From contig CAVWAK010000045.1 in NCBI GenBank assembly GCA_963752745.1, forward strand, positions 1 to 62,008: a stretch of 62,008 nt of DNA. Direction: 5' to 3'. The notes under the pieces are model-generated. The model searched no databases. It saw only the letters and a list, made by a program, of their open reading frames with translations, and was not told where the DNA came from. This stretch comes from Thiogranum sp963752745. Its GTDB lineage: Bacteria; Pseudomonadota; Gammaproteobacteria; DSM-19610. Made by a program: the position numbers and the translations under genes. Below are positions 34,806-44,593 of the stretch, piece by piece. Numbering within the stretch: the stretch's first letter is position 1; every line of letters begins with the position of its first letter.

Positions 34806-37108
34806 CTCAACCACTCTGGTAACCAGTCCGGCGCACTCCCGCCGGCACAGGGTGCCTGCGGCGGCAATACGCCGGACTCAATAAAAGGCAATTGTACGGT
34901 ATCGTCGCAACCGTTGTCGGCCAGACCACCACTGGTTGCCTGCACCGAGTGCAAAACCACGTTCTCGGGCATCGGCATTAGTTGCGGGGTTACGCCCGCG
35001 GCCGCATACAAACCTGACCAGACCTGCATGGCCCCACTGGCGCCGGTCAGGCCCATGGGTTCGTTATCGTCACGCCCCATCCAGATGACGCCGAGTTTTT
35101 CGCCGTCATAACCGGCATACCAGCTGTCGCGCAGATCATTGGTAGTACCGGTTTTGCCCGCCAGGCCAAGTTCACCGGAAAACCGGCTGTTCAGGCCCCG
35201 GGCTGTGCCCTCGGCGACCACCTTCTGCAGCGCATTGTGAATGAGAAACGCCGGCGCCGGATTGATGACCCGATCAACGCTGAGATCATAGCGCTGTAAC
35301 TGGGTGCCGTCGGCATCCAGCACTGAGCGAATACTGCGCAATGGCACCCTGAACCCACCACTCGCGAAATTCATATACAGTTGTGTGACTTCCAGCGGAC
35401 TCAGGTCGGTTGCGCCCAGGAACAAGGATGGATACGGATTCAGTGGCGCATCGATACCCAGCCGCCGCAGGGTCGACACCACTTCGCTGACCCCGAGCCC
35501 AAGACCCAGGCGTGCAGTAGCGATGTTATACGACTGGGCCAGCGCCTGGTACAACATCACTTCACCGTGCGATTTGCGGTCGTAATTATTCGGCGCCCAG
35601 AGCTTGCCATGGTCTTCATATTCGAGCCGTTCATCATCGAGCAGGCTTGCCAGACTGAACTTTCCCGGGTCTTCAAGTGCTGCCAGATACAGCGCCGGCT
35701 TGATCAACGAGCCCACCTGTCGACGCGCATCCAGCGCACGGTTGAAGCCGGCAAAACCCGCCTGTCGGCCACCCACAAGCGCCAGCACCTCGCCGTTAGC
35801 CGCATCCGTCACCAGCCCGGCCCCCTGAAGTTCAGGATGTTTTTTCAGCAACGGACGACTGCGCTGCTCGAGACTTTTTTGCAAAGCCCACTGCACCTGC
35901 GGATCAAGGCTGGTAAAAATGCGTAACCCATCGCTGACCAGATCATCTTCCGCATAGTCCCTGCGCAGCTGACGCCTCACCAGATCAAGGAATGCCGGGA
36001 AAGTCTTGCTGGTTCCGGTGGCTGCGTTTACCAGCCCCAGGTGTTCCTGCCGGGCCTTCTGATACTCTGCACGAGTAATAATCCCCTGTTCATGCATGAC
36101 ACTGAGCACCAGGTTACGGCGTTCCAGGGTGCGTTCCGGATTGCGCCGCGGATTATAGTACGATGGCCCCTTGACCATACCCACCAGCAACGCCAGTTGT
36201 GCAGTCGTCAACTCGTCCAGGGGTCGCTGGAAAAGAAAACGACTTCCCAATCCAAAACCATGAATGGCACGCTGGCCGTCCTGTGCCAGGTAGACCTCGT
36301 TCAGATAAGCCTGGAGGATTTCATCTTTTTCATAGCGCCTTTCGATCAGCAGCGCCATGATGGCTTCATTGGCCTTGCGTCCCAGGCTACGCTTGTTGCT
36401 GAGAAAGAAATTTTTCACCAGCTGCTGGGTTAGCGTGCTACCGCCCTGCACCACGCGTCCGGATTGAACATTCACCAGGAATGCTCGCGCGACTGAACGT
36501 GGTGAGATGCCCATATGGTCATAGAAACTGCGGTCTTCAACAGCAATCAATGCCTCTATCAGGTTATCCGGCACCTCATCGAGCTGCAGCAGGATACGGT
36601 CTTCCTGCCTGGCCGTATGGATGCTACCGATCTCCAGCGGATTCAGCCGTGCCAGCGCGACATCCTTGCCATTGCGATCGTTCTGCAGGCGATCGAGATA
36701 GGGTCCGGAAAAGCTGACACGCAGCGGGCGCGATTTTTCGCGTCCATCCCAGAAGTCAAAAGGCCGGCTGATCAACTGAAAACGCCCGCTGTTGCGACTG
36801 ACTTCACCCGCCCGGTGCGGCGAACTGACGAAACGGTACCCCAGCGCGCGTAATTCTTCGGCAAACTGTTCGGCGCTTAGAGACTGGCCGGCATACAGCT
36901 CCAGGGGCCGTGCGTAAACACGTGCAGGCAAAGACCAGCGGTTACCCTCGAACTTGCGGTAGACCTGGAAATCAAGATACGCGACATAGGCAACCAGTAT
37001 TACCAGCAGACTAATGAGCAATTTTCCCCAGGGGAAGTTTTTACGCTTGCTGCGCCGCCGTTTCTTCTTGCTTGTACGTTTGCGGCTGGTTCGTTTTTTG
37101 ACTGCCAT
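34802..37108 (-). CDS. mrcB: Penicillin-binding protein 1B (bifunctional transglycosylase/transpeptidase)
   Basis: 768 residues. A basic N-terminus and one membrane helix (residues about 27-45) are followed by a UvrB-like domain (LRALGYRFVSSPHRAGEVSRN). The GT51 domain has EDRSFYDHMGISPRS and GGSTLTQQLVKNFFLSN. The transpeptidase domain shows GSLIKPALYL (active Ser), SYNIATARL and KTGTTNDLRDSW. This is the PBP1B arrangement rather than PBP1A. It polymerises and cross-links peptidoglycan. The lipoprotein gene downstream is coupled to it. Confidence 0.94.
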   Translation of the reverse strand: MAVKKRTSRKRTSKKKRRRSKRKNFPWGKLLISLLVILVAYVAYLDFQVYRKFEGNRWSLPARVYARPLELYAGQSLSAEQFAEELRALGYRFVSSPHRAGEVSRNSGRFQLISRPFDFWDGREKSRPLRVSFSGPYLDRLQNDRNGKDVALARLNPLEIGSIHTARQEDRILLQLDEVPDNLIEALIAVEDRSFYDHMGISPRSVARAFLVNVQSGRVVQGGSTLTQQLVKNFFLSNKRSLGRKANEAIMALLIERRYEKDEILQAYLNEVYLAQDGQRAIHGFGLGSRFLFQRPLDELTTAQLALLVGMVKGPSYYNPRRNPERTLERRNLVLSVMHEQGIITRAEYQKARQEHLGLVNAATGTSKTFPAFLDLVRRQLRRDYAEDDLVSDGLRIFTSLDPQVQWALQKSLEQRSRPLLKKHPELQGAGLVTDAANGEVLALVGGRQAGFAGFNRALDARRQVGSLIKPALYLAALEDPGKFSLASLLDDERLEYEDHGKLWAPNNYDRKSHGEVMLYQALAQSYNIATARLGLGLGVSEVVSTLRRLGIDAPLNPYPSLFLGATDLSPLEVTQLYMNFASGGFRVPLRSIRSVLDADGTQLQRYDLSVDRVINPAPAFLIHNALQKVVAEGTARGLNSRFSGELGLAGKTGTTNDLRDSWYAGYDGEKLGVIWMGRDDNEPMGLTGASGAMQVWSGLYAAAGVTPQLMPMPENVVLHSVQATSGGLADNGCDDTVQLPFIESGVLPPQAPCAGGSAPDWLPEWLR

Positions 37109-37223
37109 TCAACACAGCTACCCGGGTCAATTAGCCGACCCGCAGTCGGCAAAAGACCTAGTATACCTGCGTAGAGATTTTAGGGTAGATATGATGACTG
37201 TCTGCGGCAGGCAACAGTCGGAA

Positions 37224-38477
37224 TCAGTCGACTGTTTTCTCGCCACTGATGGCCATGTATTTGGATTCAAGGCTACTGTATTGTTTCTCAAGCTCTTCTA
37301 TTGCGGCATCCTTGAATTCAACCAGTGCCTCGAGCTCTTCCAGCTTGATTTCAAGCTGTTGTTTTTCATCGTCCTCTGACAACTCTGTGCCGCTGTCATC
37401 GGTCTCAATTTCGATACCCGGGTCATCTTCGATCTCTGCCGCTGCTTTTTCTTCCGCCGCCTTTTCTTCGAGTTCCTGCTGTTCGAGCTGGGCGTTAATG
37501 GCTTCAAGCTCGGCACGCAACATGGCGTTCTCGTCTTCCAGCACAGCCACACAACTGTCGAGTTCCTGGTTGGCCCTTTCGATATTGGCTATTGCCTGTT
37601 CAAGCTCCTTCGCTTTGCTCGCCTCGGGTGCCAGCTGCTGCAGCAAAGTCTGCAAATTCTGGATCGTCTGTTGTTGGTCACCAAGCATGGATTTCAGGCC
37701 AGTCAACTGCGCCGGATCCATAGCTTCTATCCTGGCACCGGCTGATGATTGACTGTCATGCGCCTCTTTCAAGCGCTGATTTTCCTTCTCCAGCACATCC
37801 AGACAGCTCTGTAATTGCTCGTCGTGCTGTTCGAATTCATCCAGCTTGGCAAGAATAACATCAAGGTCTTCAATTTCTGACTCACGCGCCTTCAGTTCGG
37901 TACGCAGGGCTGCCATCGCTTCATGCTGATTATTAATCACCTGTTTCAAGCGATCGAATTCTTCATCATGGGTATCCAGCTGGGAGCGTGCTGCATCGTC
38001 CTGAGCGCTTTCTCCAGCGTCGCTGACTACAGACTCTTCAACCGTTTCAGTCACGGTTTCTGTGACAGTCTCCGGCTCCGGACGCAATTGCTCAATCAAC
38101 TCACTCATGCCTGCCGCGAGGCGATTCTGGAATTCTACGGGGTTACCCTCCAGGGCGGCTGCCTCGACCTCCAGCTCCAGAAACTGCTTACGCAACATAA
38201 GCAGTTCACCGGCTTTCTTTTCTTCACCATCTTCGGAAGCCGCAGCCTGGTCTATATAGGCCTGGTTGCGCACGACCTCATCCCGCAAATACTGGTCGTA
38301 GCGGACCGGTTCCGGCGGCTCGATGTCCTCGGCCTTCTTTAGCGCCTTTTGCAGTTCCGTGATTCTCCCGCCCAGAATATTACTGCGAATAAAAAACGCC
38401 AGCGCAACAACAAGGAACAGCATCGCCATTTCAAGTGCGCCGAATAACACATAAGGGCTGATCTGTAGTTCTTCCAT
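37224..38477 (-). CDS. Membrane-anchored coiled-coil protein of unknown function
   Basis: 417 residues. One N-terminal membrane helix (residues about 11-29, LFGALEMAMLFLVVALAFFI) is followed by a long region of heptad-like, Glu/Gln/Leu-rich sequence. This includes QTIQNLQTLLQQLAPEASKAKELEQAIANIE and an acidic break (about 345-370). It is predicted to extend as a coiled coil into the cytoplasm. No enzymatic motif is visible. It follows the VWA protein gene by 27 nt on the same strand, and the two probably act together. The family was not recognised. Confidence 0.7.
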   Translation of the reverse strand: MEELQISPYVLFGALEMAMLFLVVALAFFIRSNILGGRITELQKALKKAEDIEPPEPVRYDQYLRDEVVRNQAYIDQAAASEDGEEKKAGELLMLRKQFLELEVEAAALEGNPVEFQNRLAAGMSELIEQLRPEPETVTETVTETVEESVVSDAGESAQDDAARSQLDTHDEEFDRLKQVINNQHEAMAALRTELKARESEIEDLDVILAKLDEFEQHDEQLQSCLDVLEKENQRLKEAHDSQSSAGARIEAMDPAQLTGLKSMLGDQQQTIQNLQTLLQQLAPEASKAKELEQAIANIERANQELDSCVAVLEDENAMLRAELEAINAQLEQQELEEKAAEEKAAAEIEDDPGIEIETDDSGTELSEDDEKQQLEIKLEELEALVEFKDAAIEELEKQYSSLESKYMAISGEKTVD

Positions 38478-38504
38478 TGTCTGTTCTATGAGCCTGAGCG
38501 GGTT

Positions 38505-40130
38505 CTACTCGTCTTCTGCCTCGTCTTCCTCATCTGCTGCTGCGGCGGCTTTTTGCTTGCGCTTCTTGAGGAACCACCAGACACCAAAGCCAATTAATCC
38601 CAGCAGCACGTTGACGCCAACGAACATCCCAATGGCAAGACCCATATTGATGCCTTTCTTTTTGGCTTTTGGCTCTTCTGCCGATGCGGCTTCCTCATCT
38701 TCAGCTACGTCTGTTTCATCAGCAGCATCCGTTTCTGCTTTTTCCTCGGGCTCAGGCTCGGGTGCAACAGGTTCTGGTTCGGACTCAGGCTCCGGAGGCA
38801 CTTCAGCGGCAGGCTTTTCTTCGGCCGGGACTGGCGCACCCAGGCTGACCGGTGGTGGCGCAACTTCAAAGTGGACTGTTTTCTGGCGTTTGAACGTCTC
38901 GCTCTCGGCAATAATATCTATCTTGTAGGAACCAGGGTTCTCATAAGACAGCGTATTGGAATACACACCATCGGCGACCTTGTTGTCGCCATACTGACCC
39001 GTGTCGTACAGATCAAAATTGGCTTTAGCACCGTCAGGCGCCTCTATTTTCATAACAAAACGCGTATTGGTGAGCACCGCTTCCTTGTCGAGCAGTTTGC
39101 TGTCCTGTTCAAGCCAGGACTCCAGCACCATGTCTTCGCCGACTGACAGGTTGGGTTGCTGGGGGTTATGCATCAGTGCCATATTGGTCACGATGTAGGC
39201 GCGATTCCTGCCCGCGGAGAACAACAGCTTCCAGGTACCCGGCGTGGGATTGCGCACAGTAATCATGTCGAAGTGACTGGACATGAACCACTTCAGCGAA
39301 TCACCGACATCATCCGCACCCAATTTTTTCTCATCCGGGGACTGCAGGTAAATGCGCACATCCTCACGCTCCTTCGAGGCAACGATGGTGACCTCCTCGA
39401 TAGATCCGTCGACCACAAATTCGCCACCCTCAACAGGCAACATATCCGGATTCTTGGCGCTTTCGAAAATCGCGCTAAAGACTTCATGCAGATCCTTGTC
39501 GCTGCGTGCGAGCTTGAACAGGGCACCACTTTCGACGGCAACTTCTTTCAACAGGTCGACATCGGAAGCTTCGGTAAAGGCAATGGTGTATACCTTGATA
39601 CCTTTGTCTTTTATAGACTGCAGCAGCTCACCCTGTATTTTCTGTGTGAGCGCCCAGTCTTCGTCCGTGTTGCCAACGTCCATCCGGCCATCAGACATCA
39701 GCACCAGCATTTTTTCCTGGCCGTCCTGGCCTTCCTTGTCGAGCATCGCTACACCCTTGGTGAGCGCGGCGTGAAGATTGGTATACACACCTTTGGAAGA
39801 AACCTTGTCGGCCGACGCCAGAATGCGTGCGTTGTTTTTCGGACCCGGTGAACTCAGATGCAAAACCGGGTAACCGTTATCGCTGAAACTGACCAGTCCA
39901 ATCCGGTCTTTTTCACCGAGCAGTGACATGAACAGCTTGGCCGCAGGTACGCGCAGTTTTTTGGGGTCGTTCTTCGCCATACTCCCGGAACTGTCCATGA
40001 CAAGCACGGCGTCTACACCGCCGGAAGTGGCTTGTGCACGCGTCGACAGCGTGAAACCGAGGAGAGAAAGGCAGACTGACAGCAATATCAGCCAGCGAGT
40101 GGCGGGATTAGCGCGAAAAGTCCTGTTCAT
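38505..40130 (-). CDS. VWA-domain protein with C-terminal membrane anchor
   Basis: 541 residues from ATG 40130, which has AAGGA upstream; a longer start at 40181 would spoil the signal peptide. A signal peptide (LLSVCLSLLGFTLSTRAQA) precedes a von Willebrand A domain with an intact MIDAS start VMDSSGSM. The domain runs to about residue 230, followed by a beta-rich region and a Pro/Glu-rich stretch. A C-terminal helix (GMFVGVNVLLGLIGFGVWWFL) is followed by a basic and then acidic tail. It is likely a periplasm-facing metal-dependent adhesion or scaffold protein anchored in the inner membrane. Function is otherwise unknown. Confidence 0.8.
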   Translation of the reverse strand: MNRTFRANPATRWLILLSVCLSLLGFTLSTRAQATSGGVDAVLVMDSSGSMAKNDPKKLRVPAAKLFMSLLGEKDRIGLVSFSDNGYPVLHLSSPGPKNNARILASADKVSSKGVYTNLHAALTKGVAMLDKEGQDGQEKMLVLMSDGRMDVGNTDEDWALTQKIQGELLQSIKDKGIKVYTIAFTEASDVDLLKEVAVESGALFKLARSDKDLHEVFSAIFESAKNPDMLPVEGGEFVVDGSIEEVTIVASKEREDVRIYLQSPDEKKLGADDVGDSLKWFMSSHFDMITVRNPTPGTWKLLFSAGRNRAYIVTNMALMHNPQQPNLSVGEDMVLESWLEQDSKLLDKEAVLTNTRFVMKIEAPDGAKANFDLYDTGQYGDNKVADGVYSNTLSYENPGSYKIDIIAESETFKRQKTVHFEVAPPPVSLGAPVPAEEKPAAEVPPEPESEPEPVAPEPEPEEKAETDAADETDVAEDEEAASAEEPKAKKKGINMGLAIGMFVGVNVLLGLIGFGVWWFLKKRKQKAAAAADEEDEAEDE

Positions 40131-40292
40131 GCCGAAACATCCTTTTAACCCATTGTTAATACAAGCATTACTGGCGTACACCGGCGATCTCCGGAATTCA
40201 GCTCCTGTAACGGCAGGCGCCAGAAATAATTGAGATTCAAGTGCTTAATGGGTAATTCTAGAATGTTCCGAGAAAATCGCCAGAAATTGACG

Positions 40293-40946
40293 TCAGATTT
40301 TGCGAAGCCGATAGATATTCTCACTGAGTCGGCCAAGCCCACGCTCGCGGAATTTGGCTTCATTGTCGAGGATGTCATCCTCTCTTAGCCGTTCAACCTG
40401 CCAGTGCGCATCGAACAGTTCATGGATTTCTGCGTCTTCCACCGAGAAAGGCGGCCCGTCCATCTCAGCCTGGTTGTAAGCCATGGTCACCAGCAGCATC
40501 TGCGTTCCTGCAGGACACAGGCTATTCAGGTGACTGACATACCTGGCGCGCATGACGGCTGGTAATGCGATCAGGGCAGCGCGGTCATAAACCGCATTTA
40601 TATTGCCAAGCACGGCCGACGACAAGTTAAAGAAGTCGCCGCAGTAAAGGGTGATCCCGGTGGTTTCGCAAACGCTGAACCCGTCTTGTTCGCGCCGGCT
40701 GGGCTTTAACTGCTGTTCCGCAAAGAAATCTTCCACTGCTCGCGGGCTCAGTTCAACACCACGCACGTTATACCGCTCGGCAAGCCAGAGCATATCCAGG
40801 CTCTTGCCACACAGGGGAACCAGTACTCCACTGCTCTCGTCCAGTTCAAGCTGTGGCCAGCATTCCAGCAGGAACGGATTGATCTCGTTCTGATGAAAAC
40901 CGATCAGGTTGTCCTGCCAGCGTTGATGCCAGAAGTCAGCTTCCAT
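40293..40946 (-). CDS. tpm: Thiopurine S-methyltransferase
   Basis: 217 residues. The opening FWHQRWQDNLIGFHQNEINPFL is the characteristic TPMT start. SAM-binding segments are VLVPLCGKSLDMLWLAE and VRGVELSPRAVEDFF, then YDRAALIALPAVMRARYV. Bacterial TPMT methylates thiols and also selenium or tellurium oxyanion products. It is a cytoplasmic monomer of the usual length. It lies just downstream of cysG on the same strand. Confidence 0.9.
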   Translation of the reverse strand: MEADFWHQRWQDNLIGFHQNEINPFLLECWPQLELDESSGVLVPLCGKSLDMLWLAERYNVRGVELSPRAVEDFFAEQQLKPSRREQDGFSVCETTGITLYCGDFFNLSSAVLGNINAVYDRAALIALPAVMRARYVSHLNSLCPAGTQMLLVTMAYNQAEMDGPPFSVEDAEIHELFDAHWQVERLREDDILDNEAKFRERGLGRLSENIYRLRKI

Positions 40947-40966
40947 TCAAGCCCTGCATGAATGTT

Positions 40967-42400
40967 CTAGGAGGCATGCGGAGTACCGCCAAAAGGCCTT
41001 GGGTCTGCGCCGGGCAGCGGCTTGAACCACGCCAGTTTTTCATGCAGTTCTACAACATTGCCGACAATGATGATAGTGGGTGGCTTGACGGCTTCATCCT
41101 TGACTGTCTGTTCGAGTTTGTCCAGCTGGGTCACAATGACGCGCTGATTCTGCGTTGTACCCTGCTGTACCAGTGCTACCGGTGTGGTGGCCGGCAGACC
41201 ATGCGCAATCAGCTGCTCTGACACAACGCGGACACCATGTAGCCCCATATAGAACACGATGGTCTGATTGGTGTGTGCCAGTGCCTTCCAGTTCAGATCA
41301 ACGGTGCCATCCTGAAGATGCCCGGTTGAAAATACCACCGACTGTGCATAGTCACGATGCGTCAGTGGAATACCTGAATAGGTAGCACAACCTGATGCCG
41401 CGGTAATACCCGGCACCACCTGGAAAGTCACACCATTTTCCATCAGTGTTTCAATCTCTTCGCCGCCGCGGCCAAAAATAAACGGGTCACCGCCCTTCAG
41501 GCGCACGACCCTTTTACCTTCTTTCGCGAGGCGAACCAGCAGCTGGTTGATGTTTTCCTGTGAAAGCGCGTGATTATCGCGCTCTTTGCCAACGTAGATA
41601 CGCTCGGCATCACGACGCGCCAGATCCAGAATGGGCGGCGCTACCAGACGATCATAGACCACCACATCGGCCATCTGTAACAAGCGTAACGCACGGAACG
41701 TCAACAGGTCGGGATCGCCCGGTCCTGAACCCACAAGATACACCTCACCGACGGGATGTGGATCATCTTCGGTGTTGTCGAGCGCAGTTTGCAGCTGATC
41801 GCGGGCAATATCATCGCGGCCGGCAAACAATAGCTCGGCAACTTCCCCCTGCAAGGCGTTCTCCCAGAATTGACGTCGCTGTTCAACGCGACTGAAGCGA
41901 TTTTTGACCTGGTCCCGGAAACTCTCTACCAGCTTCGCCAGACGACCGTAGGCTGCCGGCACATAGCTTTCAAGGCGCGCGCGTAACAGGCGCGCGAGTA
42001 CCGGCGAATGCCCACCAGTAGATACCGCCACCTGCACAGGTGAACGGTCAATGATGGATGGCACGATAAAACTGCACAACTCGGGCTGATCGACGACATT
42101 GACAGGGATGTTCTGTTGTTTGGCAAGCTCCGACACCCGCTGGTTCACTGTCTGCTGGTCGGTGCCGGCAATAACCAGCACTTTACCGGCTACATCAGCG
42201 TCCTCGAATTCCCGCTGACTGTGGGTAACCTCGCCTGCATCGAGCTGTTTTTGCAATGCTTCACAAAGCGACGGCGACACGACTTCCACGCGCGCACCGG
42301 CACGCGCCAACAATCTCGCCTTCCTGGCTGCAACACTGCCACCACCAACTACCAGGCAGTCCCTACCTTCCAGGTCCATAAATATGGGGAAAAAATCCAC
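40967..42400 (-). CDS. cysG: Siroheme synthase CysG
   Basis: 477 residues joining two parts. The N-terminal part (about 1-205) is a precorrin-2 dehydrogenase/ferrochelatase with DCLVVGGGSVAARKARLLARAGA. The C-terminal part (about 215-465) is a uroporphyrinogen-III methyltransferase with GEVYLVGSGPGDPDLLTFRALRLL, VVRLKGGDPFIFGRGGEE and PGITAASGCATYSGIPLTHRDYA. It makes siroheme, the cofactor of sulfite reductases, and here may supply DsrAB. The closeness of a DsrS-like gene and glutaredoxin supports a sulfur-metabolism grouping. Confidence 0.94.
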   Translation of the reverse strand: MDFFPIFMDLEGRDCLVVGGGSVAARKARLLARAGARVEVVSPSLCEALQKQLDAGEVTHSQREFEDADVAGKVLVIAGTDQQTVNQRVSELAKQQNIPVNVVDQPELCSFIVPSIIDRSPVQVAVSTGGHSPVLARLLRARLESYVPAAYGRLAKLVESFRDQVKNRFSRVEQRRQFWENALQGEVAELLFAGRDDIARDQLQTALDNTEDDPHPVGEVYLVGSGPGDPDLLTFRALRLLQMADVVVYDRLVAPPILDLARRDAERIYVGKERDNHALSQENINQLLVRLAKEGKRVVRLKGGDPFIFGRGGEEIETLMENGVTFQVVPGITAASGCATYSGIPLTHRDYAQSVVFSTGHLQDGTVDLNWKALAHTNQTIVFYMGLHGVRVVSEQLIAHGLPATTPVALVQQGTTQNQRVIVTQLDKLEQTVKDEAVKPPTIIIVGNVVELHEKLAWFKPLPGADPRPFGGTPHAS

Positions 42401-42412
42401 TGCGATAAAACC

Positions 42413-42688
42413 TCAGGTCTGGCTGGCCTTCAGGACAGGTTCCAGCAATTTGTCGAGCTGCCCCTCACGCTCGAGCAGGGCAAGATCGTCGTAGCCGCCC
42501 ACATGATAGTCACCGATAAAAATCTGCGGCACCGTATTGCGCCCGGTCAACTGTTCCATTTTACTCCAAAGGTCACGGTCATGATCGACAGCAATCCGGT
42601 TAATCTCAACTCCCTTGCTATCAAGCAAACGTTCTGCACTGGAACAATAGGGGCAAAAACGGGTGCAATACATAATCACATCTGACAT
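42413..42688 (-). CDS. grxC: Glutaredoxin 3
   Basis: 91 residues. The active site CPYC lies at about 12-15 (YCTRFCPYCSSAERLL), followed by the glutathione-binding NTVPQIFIGDYHVGGYDDL. This is a dithiol glutaredoxin of the Grx3 type, reducing disulfides with glutathione in the cytoplasm. It lies between dsrS and cysG on the same strand, 12 nt before cysG. Confidence 0.92.
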   Translation of the reverse strand: MSDVIMYCTRFCPYCSSAERLLDSKGVEINRIAVDHDRDLWSKMEQLTGRNTVPQIFIGDYHVGGYDDLALLEREGQLDKLLEPVLKASQT

Positions 42689-42727
42689 AAGCTATACGAC
42701 CTGCTATTTAAATACATGCATAAACTG

Positions 42728-43864
42728 TTAACCGGCTTTGCCGAGCAGCTGATCAAGCTGGTGCTGAATAGGTGTAGTGACCGGTTCAATTTTTTTGCGC
42801 ATTACCGAGCCAATGGCATCAGTACGCGCAAAAATCGGATTCATCAATGCCTCACACAGCCAGGACAATGCCAGCATGGCTTTTACATCGTGCCTGCATT
42901 CGGGCACTGTTGACAAGACTTCCTGCACGGCGGTAGTCGTGGGGCAAACACCCGGCACTTCCAGCAACGCTTCTGCATCGCTAACGATTGTATCCATGTC
43001 CGCCGCCGGATCATTATTGGGGCACACGTCGGCGAAATAGTGCTGCACTGCGACGAGAAAATCGATGACAACATCCTGGTTGGTGGGTTTTTTCATCACC
43101 AGCTCCGCTGTATTCAAAAATATCTGTCCCCGCTCGCTGACACAGCGACATAACTGCCTGGCCACCGGGTTCCCTGCCGCCACCAGTGTTTGCAGGCGTT
43201 GCTGCAAATTGTCAGCATCCGCACGTGCGCGCCCCTCTTCGGGGAGACTGTCCGGAATGGCGCCCATGAACCCCACAAAATAGGAATTCTTGCGCTTGGC
43301 CTGGCGCCATAACCTGTCTCGCATATCACTATCGATCAAACCGGGTTGAAGGACCAGACGGACAGTTTCGACCATGGCGCGATGTTCGGTTTCAAATGGC
43401 AGATACTCGATCAGGTACTCGGCCAATTCGCGCCCCATTTCACCGTTAACCACGCAGTCTCGTTCAAGCATACGCCGGGCATTATCAGCCACTGGCATGG
43501 CCCACCAGGCACGTCGGGCGATTTCGTCAGTGAGCCCATGGGCGTGCACTACGGCGACCACGGCCTCTGGTTCACCAAGCAGCAGCAGTTGTTCCAGATT
43601 GTCATCGCGCGCCTGTCCCATTCGCGTCCAGCGACGCAGGAACACCGGGTAGCCACCGGGGGACCCCAGAATCTGGCTGGAGAGCAGCTCGCGCACTTTT
43701 TTCAGGTACTGATCATCCCGGCCGCGAGGGTTCAGACTGACACTGGCTTCACCCGCGTCAGAAAGTGCGTGCACCCGCATCGAGGATTCATCGATACGTA
43801 CCGCCTGTAACTGATTGGCGAGCAGGACGTTCAGGCGCAGAGCATCTTCAGCGGAGAGTTCCAT
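42728..43864 (-). CDS. dsrS: DsrS-like sulfur metabolism protein
   Basis: 378 residues, cytoplasmic, with no signal peptide. Distinctive blocks are MELSAEDALRLNVLLA at the start, QILGSPGGYPVFLRRWTRMGQ, LLLLGEPEAVVAVVHAHGLTDEIARRAWWAMP and ARRMLERDCVVNGEMG. From memory these match DsrS, a protein of sulfur-oxidising bacteria encoded at the end of the Allochromatium vinosum dsr cluster and reported to influence Dsr protein levels. Here it lies 14 kb from dsrA on the opposite strand, beside grxC and cysG. The call rests on remembered similarity and should be checked by search. Confidence 0.7.
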   Translation of the reverse strand: MELSAEDALRLNVLLANQLQAVRIDESSMRVHALSDAGEASVSLNPRGRDDQYLKKVRELLSSQILGSPGGYPVFLRRWTRMGQARDDNLEQLLLLGEPEAVVAVVHAHGLTDEIARRAWWAMPVADNARRMLERDCVVNGEMGRELAEYLIEYLPFETEHRAMVETVRLVLQPGLIDSDMRDRLWRQAKRKNSYFVGFMGAIPDSLPEEGRARADADNLQQRLQTLVAAGNPVARQLCRCVSERGQIFLNTAELVMKKPTNQDVVIDFLVAVQHYFADVCPNNDPAADMDTIVSDAEALLEVPGVCPTTTAVQEVLSTVPECRHDVKAMLALSWLCEALMNPIFARTDAIGSVMRKKIEPVTTPIQHQLDQLLGKAG

Positions 43865-43912
43865 CAGTTTCGAAACCCGTCAATATGGCTTTGAACGCGT
43901 GCCTGTACCGGT

Positions 43913-44359
43913 CTATCGCTCAAATCCCGCAGCTCGGTAAAGTTCGTTCGCCTTGTCGATATCCTGCGGTACGCCATTACCTTCTTCATACATCATGGCC
44001 AGTGTCGTCAAGGAACCCACCAGCCCCTGGTCAGCGGCCTTCTGGAACCACTCTACGGCCTTGGATGGATCCTTTTCAACACACTCGCCTTCCAGGTACA
44101 TGAAGCCCAGGCCATGCTGGGCAATAGCATAGCCATGCTCGGCTGAAGCCTGCATCCAGCGTACCGCGAGGGCATCGTGTTGAGCGACGCCGAGGCCATT
44201 CTGGTACATGATCGCGAGTCGGTGCTGGGCCTCAGGCTGGCCCTGATCGGCAAACGGCGATAAAAGCTGGGCCGCACGGGAAAAGTGCTTGGCTTCGAAA
44301 GCTGACATTCCGCTGGCGAAATCAACTTCATCATTGGTGGACTCACTGGCATCGGACAT
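43913..44359 (-). CDS. Sel1-like repeat protein
   Basis: 148 residues with about three Sel1-type (TPR-like) repeats of 36 residues: AQHRLAIMYQNGLGVAQHDALAVRWMQASAEHG, AQHGLGFMYLEGECVEKDPSKAVEWFQKAADQG and SLTTLAMMYEEGNGVPQDIDKANELY. Such repeats mediate protein-protein contacts. No signal peptide is present, so it is probably cytoplasmic. It heads the leftward group Sel1, dsrS, grxC, cysG, tpm, about 50 nt before the dsrS start. Confidence 0.82.
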   Translation of the reverse strand: MSDASESTNDEVDFASGMSAFEAKHFSRAAQLLSPFADQGQPEAQHRLAIMYQNGLGVAQHDALAVRWMQASAEHGYAIAQHGLGFMYLEGECVEKDPSKAVEWFQKAADQGLVGSLTTLAMMYEEGNGVPQDIDKANELYRAAGFER

Positions 44360-44593
44360 CGGTCTCTCCCCGGAAAAAAGAGCGCATTATATTAGAGTTG
44401 GTCTTTCCTTACCAAATTAGTCGGGATTTACTCTTATCCCTTATGTTGCGGAGGGTATTATCCCGGTAGGGATATATAGAGATTTCCTGATATAGCGGTA
44501 TACTCCCGCGCCATGAACCGGGACAGCAGTGCGCCTGTTGCGCTCCCACTTAGAATTTACCTTTAAGACACCTTGTTGAAGGAGATCGCAACA

